Source of the DNA: Parietaria judaica
Lineage: Eukaryota > Streptophyta > Magnoliopsida > Rosales > Urticaceae
Reading direction: 5' to 3'
Length of the DNA stretch: 64,000 bases
Assembly: GCA_954871525.1 (NCBI GenBank)
Contig: OX940868.1
Coordinates: 25,105,056-25,169,055, forward strand
The translations under genes were made by a program, and so were the position numbers. Position 1 is the stretch's first letter. Each line of letters opens with the position of its first letter. Shown here one piece after another: positions 11,707 through 23,827 of the stretch. Under the pieces are notes generated by a model. That model worked only from the letters and a program-made list of their open reading frames with translations, searched no databases and had not been told where the DNA came from.

Positions 11707-12022
11707 AATATTCTTGTAAGTGATTAGTTAAATCGGTGCATAGTGGGTTGAGAAACGTGAGAATATTGTAAATGATCCGTCAAATCGATGCAGAGTGGAC
11801 TGAAAAACGTGAGAATCTTGTAAGTGATCGGTCAAATCGATGCAGAGTGGATTGAAAAACGTGAGAATCTTGTAAGTGGTCGGTCAAATTGATGCAGAGT
11901 GGTTTGAAAAACGTGAGAATCTTGTAAGTGATTAGTCAAATCGGTGAAGAGTGGGTTGAGAAACGTGAAAATATTGTAAGTGTTTGGTCAAATCAGTGTA
12001 GAAATGGGTTGAGAAACGTGAT
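11707..12022. repeat. 52-bp tandem repeat array between the two transposon genes
   Basis: About six units with a 52-bp period; repeat starts are at 11759, 11811, 11863, 11915, 11967 and 12020. The core is GAGAATNTTGTAAGTGAT then GGTCAAATCGATGCAGAGTGG and GAAAAACGT. The array fills most of the 0.5-kb gap between the divergent transposase and Myb-like genes. It therefore lies in their shared promoter region and may hold transposase-binding or promoter elements. Confidence 0.92.
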
Positions 12023-12088
12023 AATTTTGCTATAAATAATGTATTCCATTGCTTGAAGTTTCATCACACTACTCACATCACTAAGAAA

Positions 12089-13017
12089 ATGTCTAGAGCT
12101 TCTGGATACTCTCAAGATGAAGATAAACTCCTTTGTCGAGTTTACTTAGAGATTTCTCAAGATCCAATCATCGGTGTATACCAATCATCTGATCAGTTTT
12201 GGACAAGAATTGAAGAAGCTTACCACGGCCAAAAAAGTAGTGATTGGGAAATGCGTTCAAAACGATCCATCCAGTGTCGTATTCAGCTGATTGAGAAAGC
12301 TACCAAGAAAATGCATGCATGCATTCGACAAATCGAGAATAGACACCTAAGTGGTGCTTCCACCGAAGATATTGTAAGTGTTATATTTTACTCTACTGTA
12401 TTCTGACAATTTAATTTTCTTACTTATCAATTATTGTTATTATCGACATGTAGATGAATCAAGCTAAAGTATTGCTTTCACAAGATGAAAAATTCAAAAG
12501 AGGTTGGAAGTTTGATCATGTTTGGAGTATTATCAAGAATTTTAAATTTAAAGATGGAGGTTCAAGTGCAAGACAAACATCTCGGGGTTCGTCTTGTCCA
12601 GAAGAGTCGGAAAATCCAACTCCTGAATCTGCTAGACAACCATCTCCTTCTTCGGAACGTCCAATTGGGGTGAAGAAAGCCAAATTAAAATTAAAGATGG
12701 ATGATGAAATGTTGTCTAAAATTAGCAATATTGAAGAAGGGAATAAACAACTTCTTGAGCAATTGAAAAAATCAAGCGAAATCAGGCAACAACACTTGGA
12801 AATGAAAATGATCAAGGAAGAAAACAAAATTTTGCTCCGTGACTTAAATATGATAGCTGATCCAGGTGTCCGTGCATATATTGAAGGCGAAGAATTTAAA
12901 ATTATGCAAAAGAGACAGGCACGACAACAATCCAATGAACCATCTCCTAGTTCTGATTCGTATTCCCAATATTTTACCCGTCTTGGAGGATCCGGCACGA
13001 ATCTTCCAGAATATTAG
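12089..13017 (+). CDS. PIF/Harbinger ORF1, Myb/trihelix-like DNA-binding protein
   Basis: Two exons, 12089-12373 and 12454-13017, join in phase 0 across an 80-bp intron with GTAAGT donor and TAG acceptor, giving about 282 residues with no stop. The N-terminus (YSQDEDKLLCRVYLEIS... DQFWTRIEEAYH) is the Myb/SANT-like domain typical of this transposon's accessory protein. A Ser/Pro-rich linker, a basic KKAKLKLK patch and a Lys/Glu-rich coiled-coil region follow (about residues 205-260). In the superfamily this protein partners with the transposase and helps it reach nuclei and bind ends. An in-frame ATG 36 bases upstream exists, but MSRASGYSQ is the likelier start. The intact state contrasts with the broken transposase next door. 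Confidence 0.85.
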
Positions 13018-14710
13018 CTTGTAATTTTATTTGCTTGTTTTTAATGTATTTTTAGTTTTTATTTCATTTTTCTTTTAATTTCGGATGTAATTGTGTGTTG
13101 TATGAATTTCTAATGTAATTGTGTTTCGTATTAATTTGTAATGTGATTGTGTTTCGTATTTAAAATGTTGTCTTCTAAATTATGTAAAATAATTATTTTA
13201 TATAAATTAAATATTTTTGTCTCTTATTAATAATTTTTGGTGCAGTTAATTACTCTCTGTATATCATTTTAAGGGTAAATATTAAATAATTTTATAAACT
13301 ATAGATATTTAGGTAAGCTTGTAAAATATCAGGGACTAAAAGATAAAAAAAAAAAGATAAATAACGCTGTGAACAGTTGAGCGTCAAATGTAGCGCAAGA
13401 AAAAATTGCAACACCATATAACGCTATTATAGCGTTGAGAATAAAGCTCCACTGGAGCAGGAAGTCAAAAAAAGTGATTATAGCGTTGGTTTTAACGCAC
13501 CACTGGAGATGCTCTTAATATTTTTGTGACTCTCTTTACATGAGATAGATGCGCTTTTGTAATCATTAGTTAATGTTGAGTAAAACAAATCGAGCATGAA
13601 GCTTTCGGTAAGAAAGTTCATTATTTTTCATATCTTTGTTCATGTTAATCCACACCATTTAGTATCGAAATAACCCTTTTGTCCACGGACCATATCTTAA
13701 GGTTTTTCCTTTGTCGGGACCCTAAAAACAATCATAAATTCCCCACTTCCTCATTTATAGGTGATTATTACAAATCAAAGCTAAACACACTGTTTATAGG
13801 TGATTATTACAGGTGATGTATGGTTTTTCTAATATCATTCACTCACTGTTTCTTAAAATTTTAAAAATATAATTGAATGTACTCATTCCAAACTTGATGT
13901 ACAGAAAAATACGAGTGAACGCGAAAAACAGTCTTTCTGAGATACAACTCGACTTCACAAGAAAAAGCTCGATATCATTATAAACTAAAACACTCATACA
14001 TCAAGCATACAATATTATTATGAAAATACTCCACTAACTAAAACTAACTTTGACATATCACCACCAGAATAATGAGCAAATAAAAATAATAAACGCAAAC
14101 AATCAAACAATAAAAATCAAACAATAAAGGAGAATAAAAAAATCCTACAAGGCTGCTACTTGGTCAACTTTGACATGTATCAAACCACATACATTATTAC
14201 ATTGTGCATATAGTATATTATCTAGATAAAATATTTAAGTTTTGGATGCTGTACAAAAAAAAAATTATAATTATCTCTAACTAGATTTCAGTTTTAGGAG
14301 ATAAAATATAAAGCTACTATTGAATTATATTGCCCTTATCATTTAAGTTATCTATATAATTTTTCAAGAAATATTAATTGAAGATAGTCTTTTGCTTTAG
14401 TCATTTAAGTTTTTGGGTGAGTTATTTTGAGGAAATGTCTAAATTGAAATTTTATCATCATTGATGTGATGAGATAAAAGCTCTAGTTTATTTTTTTAGT
14501 TTGAAAATTTAATCAACTGTCAGTTTTTGCAATAGTTATATTTATTATATATTCCCTAGAGATCTCAAACAAATGTAATTCGTATGAAACACATATGTAA
14601 TCAATTCAAATGTTATATTGAGCTTATTATACATAACTATGTAATATTTATATCTTTTACATAAAAAAAATGACAGATTTAATTAAGTTTAAAAAGACTT
14701 TCATATTATT

Positions 14711-14831
14711 TTAATTAAGTTTAAAATAAGTTATACACCAAAATCAATTTACGGTTGTAAAATAACATCAATACTAATTTTTATTTTACAACCGTAAATT
14801 GATTTTAGTTTATAACTTATTTTAATTAAGT
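14711..14831. repeat. Inverted repeat, about 45-bp arms
   Basis: The left arm (to about 14763) contains AAAATCAATTTACGGTTGTA. The right arm (from about 14782) contains its reverse complement TACAACCGTAAATTGATTTT. Pairing extends through AATAAGTTATA into AATTAAG at the outer ends, with two or three mismatches and a loop of about 18 bases. It has no coding potential and may be a foldback MITE remnant or a small-RNA precursor. Confidence 0.8.
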
Positions 14832-15141
14832 TTTTTAATACCTTTGAATCGTAAAATTTGGAGGATCAACTTATTTTAAGCCTTGATTTGCTCTGACAAA
14901 TCCCAACAAATTGGGAAACGTGTCCTTGTCGGTTCTTTTCTTCATAAATATATATAATATATATATATGAATTGTATTATTTTTCTTTTAGTATTAGTCG
15001 TTTTATCTTATTATAATTTTCTATTGGAAAAGTTTGTATTTGTGGTGGTATACGTGGTTATGATTTTGGTTTTCTTCCGCTAAATATTAGGAACACATTA
15101 ATAAAGATTTGAAAAATCACAACACATTTCTTCTAACAATT

Positions 15142-15145
<4 letters not shown>

Positions 15146-15179
<34 letters not shown>
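15146..15179. repeat. (TA)n microsatellite
   Basis: About 17 uninterrupted TA units in non-coding sequence. Confidence 0.95.
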
Positions 15180-15181
<2 letters not shown>

Positions 15182-17573
15182 CGATTGAGAGAGACTTGGA
15201 ATCCCATTTGAAATAGTGGATTTTATTGTACTGTACATACTGACCCGTCTGAGGGATTGGTATTAAATACTAGTGCATAGCAAATGGCACCACCTATATT
15301 TATTATGATTTATGTATGACTATCTTATTCATTTATTTTGTGCAGATAAATACGTGATATCGAATTCAATGACCTCACCAACCGCTGGGTTTGAGCTTAT
15401 AAATTTTGCACTTTCGTTTCATAAAATTTAGACGACCAAAATGGTTGCTACTTGCTATTTTGCGGCAACTTCTACAACCGTATTTAATTATGAGCAATAT
15501 ATATAGATCTACACGTTATATAATATATATATATATACAAACACATCAAACTTAAACTCTTTACACAATTAAATAAACCGAAAATCGAGAAGATAAAATA
15601 ATTGTGACAACAATTGTCCAAAGAATAAGCTAATCTTTATAACTCTAAACTTATTCTAATTTCCCTTTACAATGAGAAAAAAATATACTATTTTGACAAA
15701 TAAGATTCTATTACAAGAAAAAATATATTATTTTGATTCTCTCTCTTAATATATATAGAGAATTAGATTTTGTTTAATACAATTTATGTAATAAATTTAT
15801 GTATATATAGATCGTTTCAAGTTCCATTGTTTTGTTAATAATACGAATGGAATGATTCACTTGTTATAATAGCCTTGTTAGGGTGGTGAGATCCTTGCTA
15901 GATCTTTTATATCCCAAGATGCTCAAGAAACAAGTGCAACATGTTCCGGCAGGCAGCGCAACGTTCTGGATGAGATTTTCCGCGAGGCAATCCAGCAAGT
16001 TCCCCAGAGGGCGTGCTCGGAAACGCGCTCCAAGAGGCGAATCCCACTGATTAATCTCCTAATTTTGGCTGAGTCGTATAATTTGACTGTCCGATGTGAA
16101 TGTAAAATTTATCAAGTTAAAGCTTAAGATGATAGTTGCAGAGAAACGAGCAAGTCCTGACCGATATCGGACTTTTGGGGATGAAAAACTGGTTTTATTT
16201 TATGTGCGTTCTCTTCTTTTTTTCATCTCTATTTTCATTTGTTTATCTTATGTCGTTTATTTTTGTTACTTTTAAGATGCCCTTTCTAGCTATCATGTTG
16301 GGTCTTTGAAGTGCTCTTGAGAGAAAACATCTAATTTGATTCCCAAATACGATGCCTAAGTATTTGCAAGTAAATTAATAAGCGAAGAAAATTTCTTCGA
16401 TTAGATTTAATTAGTATATATGTCGATTTGCGAATGAATTACAAAGCAAAAAAAAGGTTATTCGATTAGGTATTAGCTTTTCGAATTAACCAATCAAGAT
16501 CGGTCCACAACTTCTTCAATCTTCCCCTGCATCAGTTAATAATGTAGGGCTAAATATTTTCACTTTGTTTATATATCTAAGTTTACTAAAATATATATAT
16601 ATACAATTTGATGTTATCTATAATAAGTTGAATATAAAGAACACATTGACTGCGAATAATGTGTATAATGTTTATGCTTGCATTATTTGACATTATTTTA
16701 CGATAAATAGAGATGTTTATGGACCCCTGGGTTTTTGTTATCAAATAAATTTTAAACTATATTATGGTAATAAATCATAATCCGTGGACCGTAATACACG
16801 AGAGAAGGAGAACAGCCAAAATGTATTCAAATGAAAAGGAAATAATAAATAAATGCTAATTAAAATTGATTAATGTGAGCCACATTAATTGTCCTTCCTA
16901 ATATTTAGTCCTATTTCAAAACACATACCAAAGAGAAGGAAATCAAGGGTTTGACTTTGACTGTTACATGATTAGAACTCCTAGATTAAAAAGTAATAAA
17001 ATCCTCTAACAAATTAACTATTACTTAAAATTAAACTCAGGTAATTAACAGCACAGCAAAAAACTCTCCTAGAGTAACAAAAGCTAGTTATTATCTAACT
17101 TTATTATGAACAATTACAAGGATGATCTCTACACTTGGACCTTTTCGTTAGGTGAAGTCAATACCCGAACCCATTAGTCTTGCTTCGTGTGATGCGTTGA
17201 CTTTGACTTTGACTTTCTCTCTTCAAATAGAACCACAAGAGGCAAGGGTTTAGTAAGGTGCGTTCTTGACTTCTTCCTTATAAAAAGCTAGTTTTGATCA
17301 ATTTCTTTCGCTGACATCTTCTCAAATTCCTTCCCTTTGCTATCCTGAAATACCGTATTATGATCACAGAGTTAGTAAGAAAACCAATGATAGAAATCTG
17401 ACGTGACAACTATTTTTGATAAATTGTTAAATAAAATCAAGTAGAAAAAAAAATGAATAGGACCCGGTATCCGAAAACACAACAAGAAACGGTAGTAAAA
17501 ATTCTGAATGTATGTATATGTGTTTGATTCTTACCCTATATTATAATAAGCTAAGTTGGATCCTCAAACTACA

Positions 17574-20500
17574 CTACGCGGTATCGCATGTGACCGCAGC
17601 TCTAATCCTCTCGACTGTGCACTTGATAAGATTGTTAACGGTTGCGACGGAGCCGAGGGAGAGCTTCGCGGTCGGAACTGAATCGACCAGTATCTGGAAC
17701 GCAACAGTGAGGAGCGAACCACCTGATCCAACGTCTAGGATTCCTCCATGAGAAGGAGCGGGCCCGTCGGGTAGGATGGCGAAACCGGACGGCAAGAGGG
17801 CCACGTAGTCAGGGTCTCCACCGCTCAGCACCACATTCATCGCAACTATATCAACCGGTGCATAGATCACGTAAGAACCCGTCGCGTCCGTACAGCTCTC
17901 TTGGAGTATTAGCATGTTGCTCTGGCTTGAATTTGCACTCTTACATATGTGTAAAAACACAAATCATGTAATTAGTACTAATTAGAGTTTATCATATTAA
18001 TGTGTTTACAATTGATTTTTTAACTTACATTTACGCGCAGTAGAGAAACACAATTCCCCGGATCTCGGCCGTTTGCTATGTGAGCCATCTCCTGAACTAG
18101 GCCACCATTTGAGAGGATATCCCACTGTATACACAAAATTAATGTGTATTATTGACAAGATCTTTGGTATTTATGTATCATAATAGAAACAATCATGGTT
18201 TTGATTGTGTGATTTTGTTTATATGCGAGTGTTTTTTCATGTTATGAGGATATCCCAAGTCTCAACGATACAAGTTACAATATCCTCAACCACGTGAGGA
18301 TAGTGTGATCATATTTTGTACCTCACTCCTTGAGTTCTCGTCGCGGAGGAAATCGAAGACTCGCTTGGGAGGAACGGGCAGCCAGAAGGATGTGGCAGCG
18401 CTTAAGACAATGCCGGGAGGTCTGCCTGGGTCATCCATACTCTTCCTCGTCATGACACGAACGTCGTCTGAGCCCGTGGCCGACAGCGTCGTCCACGCGT
18501 GGGCGGTTGAAGCACCTACACCGACGCAGAAGCTCATCACCATTCTCTCCGCTAGCTTCAACATGCTTTTCCTTCCCTCGGCGCTAGTTATCACTAGGCA
18601 AAAAACAAAGATGTCAACAGTTTTATACACATATAGTGAGATATATCCACAAAAGTGGCAGTGTTAAATCTACATATTGTATTATACCACAGAGATCCCC
18701 AGCTGGAATGTTGCTTGCCATGGAACTGGCGAGCCTTTCGCACTGCCGATCTAGCGTGGCAACCCAACGCTTTGCCCCGAAGGCAAGACCGGAGTTCACT
18801 AAAGGTCTGTAAATGTTGTGAACAGCCCTATCGTCCACTTCAACATGTTCAACCCAAATGACCTATAACGTTAATGAAAATCCACCATTATGAGTCGGTT
18901 TTTCCGGCTTAATACGTTAATCATTAGGAGAGTAATTTGTAAGAGGGTTAATGAATTGCCTTGGAGTAACCATTAGGCAGCTCTTGGATCAAGCAACCGG
19001 AAGGCCTTCTTCTGCTCCGTGATATCGGGCTTGGTCGTAGGTTGTCCAAAGATACATCTACCACCGCCCAAGTTCCGTCCGGGTGCTGCTTGCAGTACCT
19101 TACGAAGTAATTCTCTCGGGTAGGAACCAGTGGTGAAGGTACTTGAAACTCAGCTGTCATCTAAAATGAAGCCAAAAAAATAAAACTTAATAAAGAAGGA
19201 ATGAAATTTCTATATTCACTCTTTGATAAAATCAAACTTATATCATCACTCTTGATGTGCTGCTTCAAGATTTGAATATTCAAACTTAGAAGCCCTACCA
19301 CTTGCAAGGCTCCGTTGTAGTTCCCAGCTACTCCGGTCGATAGTATGTCGAGGGTCAAAGCTCTTGACACGATGCCACAGAACACATTGGACCATTGATT
19401 CTGAAATAGCGAAACATGGAAACTTGTTAGAAGGCCAAAACATAGAACATACTAATCAAAAACTAAAGAAGCATCAGTGAAAAGCTCACCATATCCATAA
19501 GGATCTCAACGAGATTAGTGTGGTTCATGATAACTACCGATGTCTCTCTTGATGCTTCGGACTTCATGCCTAGCGGTTTAGGCCCGATCCCTCGAGGGAA
19601 AGTCCTCAAGTACTCGTCCTCATTCAGCATTTCAGTGGGGCTTGAGTTTTCACCGGGGATCCATAGAGGTTCTCCGGCCTGAACCATCCTCATGAGCTCT
19701 TCCATGGCTGCAACAGCCAGCTCGACTATCATAGGCTTATCGGCCTCTGTGGGCACCGAGACAGATCTCAGAATATCACTCCCGGATCCGAACATTTCCC
19801 CCACGAAACCTGACTGAGCTCCGAAGTTTCCGACCCCAATGTCGAGAGAACGGGACGAGACGTGAGGAGACATGTGAGCGAAAGAGGACAACGGCTTCCC
19901 TACGTATTTGGCTGCTATTCCAGATATCCTATCAATCTGAAAGCATATATTATAAACATCTTCAATAACATTCCCAAATTACTAGATTGTTCAAGACATT
20001 ATTAGTGTGCTACAAAGCACAAACCTCCTCCCGGAGACGAGCGTTTTCTATCCTCAGGTGTTGCTCGTCAAACGACATCTCTCCGAGAGCAGCCGGGCCT
20101 CCGCAGTTGGGACATGTGGCATTTCCGAGGGCCTCCTTGTATCTGTTGTTCTCGGCGCGAAGCTTTTCGTTCTCAGATTTGAGAATCGAGTTCTCACTCC
20201 GCTCATGTTGCGCCTGAAAAATAAGAAAACAAAAATTAAACTCTCAAATACAGCTTTATTAAAACGTTATACATTAGTGGGGATACACTTTAATAAAGAA
20301 GAATCATGCAAGCTTAGCACCTATGTTATTAAGTTGTGGGTACATTATATTTATATCATGGTTTAAATGTTAGTATTAATACTCATGTGAGGTCATTATC
20401 TTGGATAATATTAGATTTTTTGCATAATATATGTACCTTCATTTGAGTTCTCTTGTTTTGGAACCAAAATTTGACTTGGAGTGGCTCTAACCCTAGCTCA

Positions 20501-20871
20501 CGGCTCAGCTCTTTCCTTTGCTTGTCGTCCGGGTGAGGACACTCCTTGAAGAATCTGATGCACCATAGCAAGCGTTGACTAGGGTTGACTAAACATCAAG
20601 CACTAGACGATGAGTACACGAGAACAAACTAGACTTACGCTTCCATTTCGGTGATCTGCCGCTGTGTGTGGCGGTGGTACCGCTTCTTCTTCGGGCGTTG
20701 GTTCGGATCCTGGTCATCCCCGGACGGAGCATCCATCGTCTCCATGCCAGATTTTGTCTCGATGTCGTCCATGTCCCGGATCTTTCCGAGCGGATCGCTC
20801 TGCTCGGAGCTGCTCTTGTGGCTCAAATCCAGCAGATGATGGTGAGTGTCGAACATATTTGGCTGGAACAT
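17574..20871 (-). CDS. PDF2: Class IV HD-ZIP homeodomain-START protein, ATML1/PDF2 type
   Basis: Ten coding exons: 20639-20871, 20437-20554, 20025-20213, 19490-19936, 19299-19400, 18960-19160, 18688-18862, 18322-18593, 18029-18124, 17574-17939. They join in frame to 732 residues, within the normal size for ATML1/PDF2. Residues 60-118 are the homeodomain ([12 protein letters not shown] ... [13 protein letters not shown]). 118-180 form the zipper-loop-zipper with CPNCGG at 151-156. About 245-475 is the START lipid-binding domain, followed by the START-associated domain to the end. Known family members are nuclear regulators of epidermal (L1) identity that bind TAAATGYA. The N-terminus MFQPNMFD resembles PDF2, but HDG2-like membership cannot be excluded. 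The exon 6 donor is GC, all others GT. The start was chosen as the first ATG giving the family N-terminus. No damage was seen. Confidence 0.95.
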
Positions 20872-21983
20872 CTTCTCTTCTTCGATTCAATCCTTTGAAA
20901 GCCTTCGGACTAGCGCGATTATTCAGGCTATAAATAAGACATTTAAGATCCGATCAGTTTAGAGCCTTTTGAACAGCTCAAAAGGCCTGAGTTGAGTTGG
21001 GATGTTAGAGAGCAAGACTGTGGACGAAAAGCTTTATAATAAAACCAATAATAATAAATGATGTTTATCGGAGGGTGATATAGTATATATTATTTCCACG
21101 GTGTAAACACACATATATGTTTGTTGTGTCCGGAGGAAAAAATAATAATATAAAAAAAAAAGCTGTAAATAATAATGCACAACAAAAGTCTTCTCAAAAC
21201 TGTGCTAGATTTCCTCTAGTCTTAGATCAAGGACTTTTCATGAAATGCCAACAAAACCCTTAAGTTAAAAAAAAGAAAGAAAAGTAAACCGACCTGAAAT
21301 AAAAATCAACAATATTGAAGATCACTCCAATGTATGAAGTGATTAAACTCAGTGCGTTTCAATGGAAGCATCGCTGACCTCTCATTTGTGGTTTTCTAGG
21401 GTTGACGATGACGACGCTGTTTAGGGTTTCGATAGATTCTCTGGCGTTATCTCTGAACTACTAATACTATACATACATACATACATGTAACACAATTATT
21501 CGAGGCTTACGGAAAAGTCCTTGGCTTTTGCTCTATTACGTGCCAAACATGAACTAGATGAGCACTATAGTACACACCCCAAACACAAAAACCAAAAAAG
21601 TTTGGGACTTTTGGAGTCGTAGCTGAAAAGGGTCTTTGACTAAAGTCCCAAATCACACGAGGAAGATTGTAACGCTAATCCTTTGAGATGTAACGGAAGA
21701 GAGGGAGTAATGTGAGAGAGAGGTGATGATAATAAAAGCTGAGTGTATATATATAAGAGAGCAGAACCTTTTGGAGGCATTAGAAAAGAGGCGTGGTTTA
21801 GATTGGGGAGGAGGAAGAGGTAATGGCGATTAAAGGGTTTGATGTAATCATGGCAGGGAATTAGACAAGTTAAAGATGGTGAATATTTATGGAGCGATTG
21901 TAGAGTTGTTGAGTGATAGGTTAGGGAAGATGAAGAGGGCTTGCGGTTGCTGAAGAAGAGAAGCACCACTGTGCAAGGTAACG

Positions 21984-21986
<3 letters not shown>

Positions 21987-22032
<46 letters not shown>
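21987..22032. repeat. (GA)n / (CT)n microsatellite
   Basis: About 23 GA units; on the HD-ZIP gene's strand this is a CT tract in the leader or promoter. CT-rich leaders are common in plant genes and can bind BPC/GAGA-type factors. Confidence 0.95.
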
Positions 22033-22035
<3 letters not shown>

Positions 22036-22141
22036 GAACAGATGGAGGAGGATGTGGCAGCGAGAGGAGTTATTGCATGCAGGCGTATTGAGATGGTGCA
22101 AACGCATTAATGGAGGGGAAGGAAGGGAAGTAAATGCTATG

Positions 22142-22161
22142 GAGAGAGAGAGAGAGAGAGA
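22142..22161. repeat. Second (GA)n / (CT)n tract
   Basis: Ten GA units directly next to the L1 box, on its gene-proximal side. Confidence 0.9.
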
Positions 22162-22162
22162 T

Positions 22163-22170
22163 TGCATTTA
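22163..22170 (-). promoter_or_regulatory. L1 box
   Basis: The minus strand reads TAAATGCA, an exact match to the TAAATG(C/T)A element bound by ATML1/PDF2-type proteins. It is followed at once by the CT tract. Its place upstream of an ATML1/PDF2 gene fits the known autoregulation of this class. Chance occurrence of an 8-mer cannot be excluded. Confidence 0.6.
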
Positions 22171-23632
22171 AATTTTGAGTAAATTTCATCACCACTGCAA
22201 AATGCAAATGGGCCGGGTAAATGCTGAAATGAAAATTCGATTTTCAGATTGAAGAAAAATGAAAATTTCTTATTCTTGAAAATCGGAAATTGCTATAACA
22301 AAAGCTTCAACTGTTCAACATCATGTATGTGTGTGTGTCAAAGTTTTTCTCAACGAAGTTTGTTTAATGCCATAATGGAAACAAAGGGAGGGTTATCACT
22401 AATAAAAATATGTACAAGTCAAACAGCGTATTCTCGGGATAATTGTGGTAATAATATTTAAAGTTTTCAAATTTTCAATTACGTATAAATAACATAGAAC
22501 CAAATTTGTGTTTACGATTATTTCCCTCATTTTTGTCTCGTTTTTTTTTTCACACGTATATATGCTCTCCATATTCACACTAATTTTTTCATATATTTAG
22601 ATCTTTTATGTTAAAATATTAATTTTATTTATATGTATAAATTTCATAATATCAACACGTATAAGACGTAACCAATCAAAAACACAATTCTCACTACTTT
22701 TCGTATTTATTCCGCATATGTGAAAGTTTGGGAGTACGCCGCACTATCTTACAAACAATTTGTTATTATAACCCCAATTATCCCTACTTTGTTAAATTCA
22801 ATTATAACAATATGTAGATAATGTTCCTCAATATGTAGCTATCGGTATACGAAGAATTGTACCAAGTGGGACATAAATTTTCACTATGTGCACTGTATGC
22901 TATAAGCCTATAAGTATAAGAGTACCTCGCTAATTTAGTGTTTCACTTGAAAGCCTGTAGCAATAAATCTATTAATATATTGTCTTGCATTTTGATATAT
23001 TTTTATTACTAAAGATAATATAATAACACTTCCATGAAGAGAGATAACAATTTTCTACTTCTCAACTAAGTTCTGCTCCAGTGAAATTTGTATTAAATTC
23101 GCACCTGCAATCCTCGTTTAATGTATATAAATAATATAATGTGAAATCAGAAACAAAAGAGAAACAAGTTAATACTGTACTTACATATATGGACATGCAT
23201 GAAATATGCATGTGCATATGTCCACATATATATATTGCAAAATACCCGTTAAAACGTTAACGATGTCCCTAACAATGCATTACCATGCTTGAACAGATCA
23301 CAGTTGGCAAGCTAATAAAACAGAAACCTATGCAATGAGAAGAAATGGGGTATATTATCTTCTTTCATATTCATTCCCATTCTGCAATACAAGATCTGGC
23401 AGCTTTATAGGCTGGCAACAATGGTTTTTGTTAGTGATATTTTTGAGGTACAAGTACCAAATTTTTTTTCAAAATGAAAAAGTACTTCTAGAGAACGAAA
23501 ACCGCGCGCGGGCCAGGCTTAGAGCTCGTGAAACTCAGTGCCTTACCCGTAGATGTCCAGTCAACTGCTGCGCCTCAATATATTTGGGGAGAACCGGCTA
23601 GCTCTGGGTTTGAGTTGCATTTCACCCCTAAC
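22171..23632. other. Intergenic region, no gene seen
   Basis: AT-rich, with only short frames. The GC-richer patch at 23490-23620 (CCGCGCGCGGG and neighbouring bases) is not recognisable as coding. Confidence 0.6.
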
Positions 23633-23827
23633 CAGTGGCGGAACTATGATTTAATCATGGGGGGCTAGTTTAATTTTTTTGTGGAAAGGATGGGCTAATT
23701 TATAGTTTTTAAAACTTCAACACTAAAAAAATTATAAAAACAAAAACTTTAAGGATCAAAAAGTGCAAAAACATAAAACTTAAGGGGGGCTCCAGCCCCT
23801 GTACTGATACTTGTGTTTCCTTCATTG
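23633..23827 (+). mobile_element. hAT-like MITE, 195 bp, 8-bp target duplication
   Basis: The element begins CAGTGGCGGAAC and ends CATTG, and CCCCTAAC stands on both sides (23625-23632 and 23828-23835). An 8-bp duplication is the hAT signature. The termini are only weakly inverted (CAGTGGCGG against CAATGAAGG). The interior has a GGGGGGCTCCAGCCCCT palindrome and no coding capacity. Confidence 0.7.

Larger units (their letters stand above)
9853..13514 (+). mobile_element. PIF/Harbinger DNA transposon
   Basis: The left end reads GACCATCTCCA and the right end, inverted, reads GAGCATCTCCA; 10 of 11 bases match and both fit the common PIF/Harbinger terminus. A TTA trinucleotide flanks each side (9850-9852, 13515-13517), the expected target duplication. 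Inside are a DDE transposase (minus) and a Myb/trihelix-like second ORF (plus), divergently placed, which is the two-gene set known for this superfamily. The transposase is frameshifted, so the copy can move only with outside transposase. Beyond the first 11 bases the termini diverge, so the exact ends deserve a check. Confidence 0.8.
13518..17573. other. Intergenic region, no gene seen
   Basis: AT-rich sequence with short open frames only. 13518-13720 may continue the element fragment interrupted by the PIF insertion. 14711-14831 is an inverted repeat and 15146-15179 a (TA)n tract. 15880-16060 is a slightly GC-richer patch without recognisable coding. The last few hundred bases are presumably the 3' untranslated region and downstream flank of the HD-ZIP gene; no polyadenylation site could be fixed. 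Confidence 0.6.
20872..22162 (-). promoter_or_regulatory. 5' leader and promoter region of the HD-ZIP IV gene
   Basis: Between the ATG and the L1 box the minus strand is pyrimidine-rich, with two long CT tracts. Family members usually have a 5' UTR intron, so part of this 1.3 kb is probably an intron, but I could not fix splice sites or the transcription start. An open minus-strand frame at 21640-22167 reads mostly Ser/Leu from the CT tracts and is not considered a gene. Confidence 0.5.

Noticed and set aside
21640..22167. 175-codon minus-strand open frame upstream of the HD-ZIP gene
   Set aside because: Its composition is dictated by CT microsatellites (Ser-Leu runs) and it shows no domain; it lies in the leader or promoter of the HD-ZIP gene.
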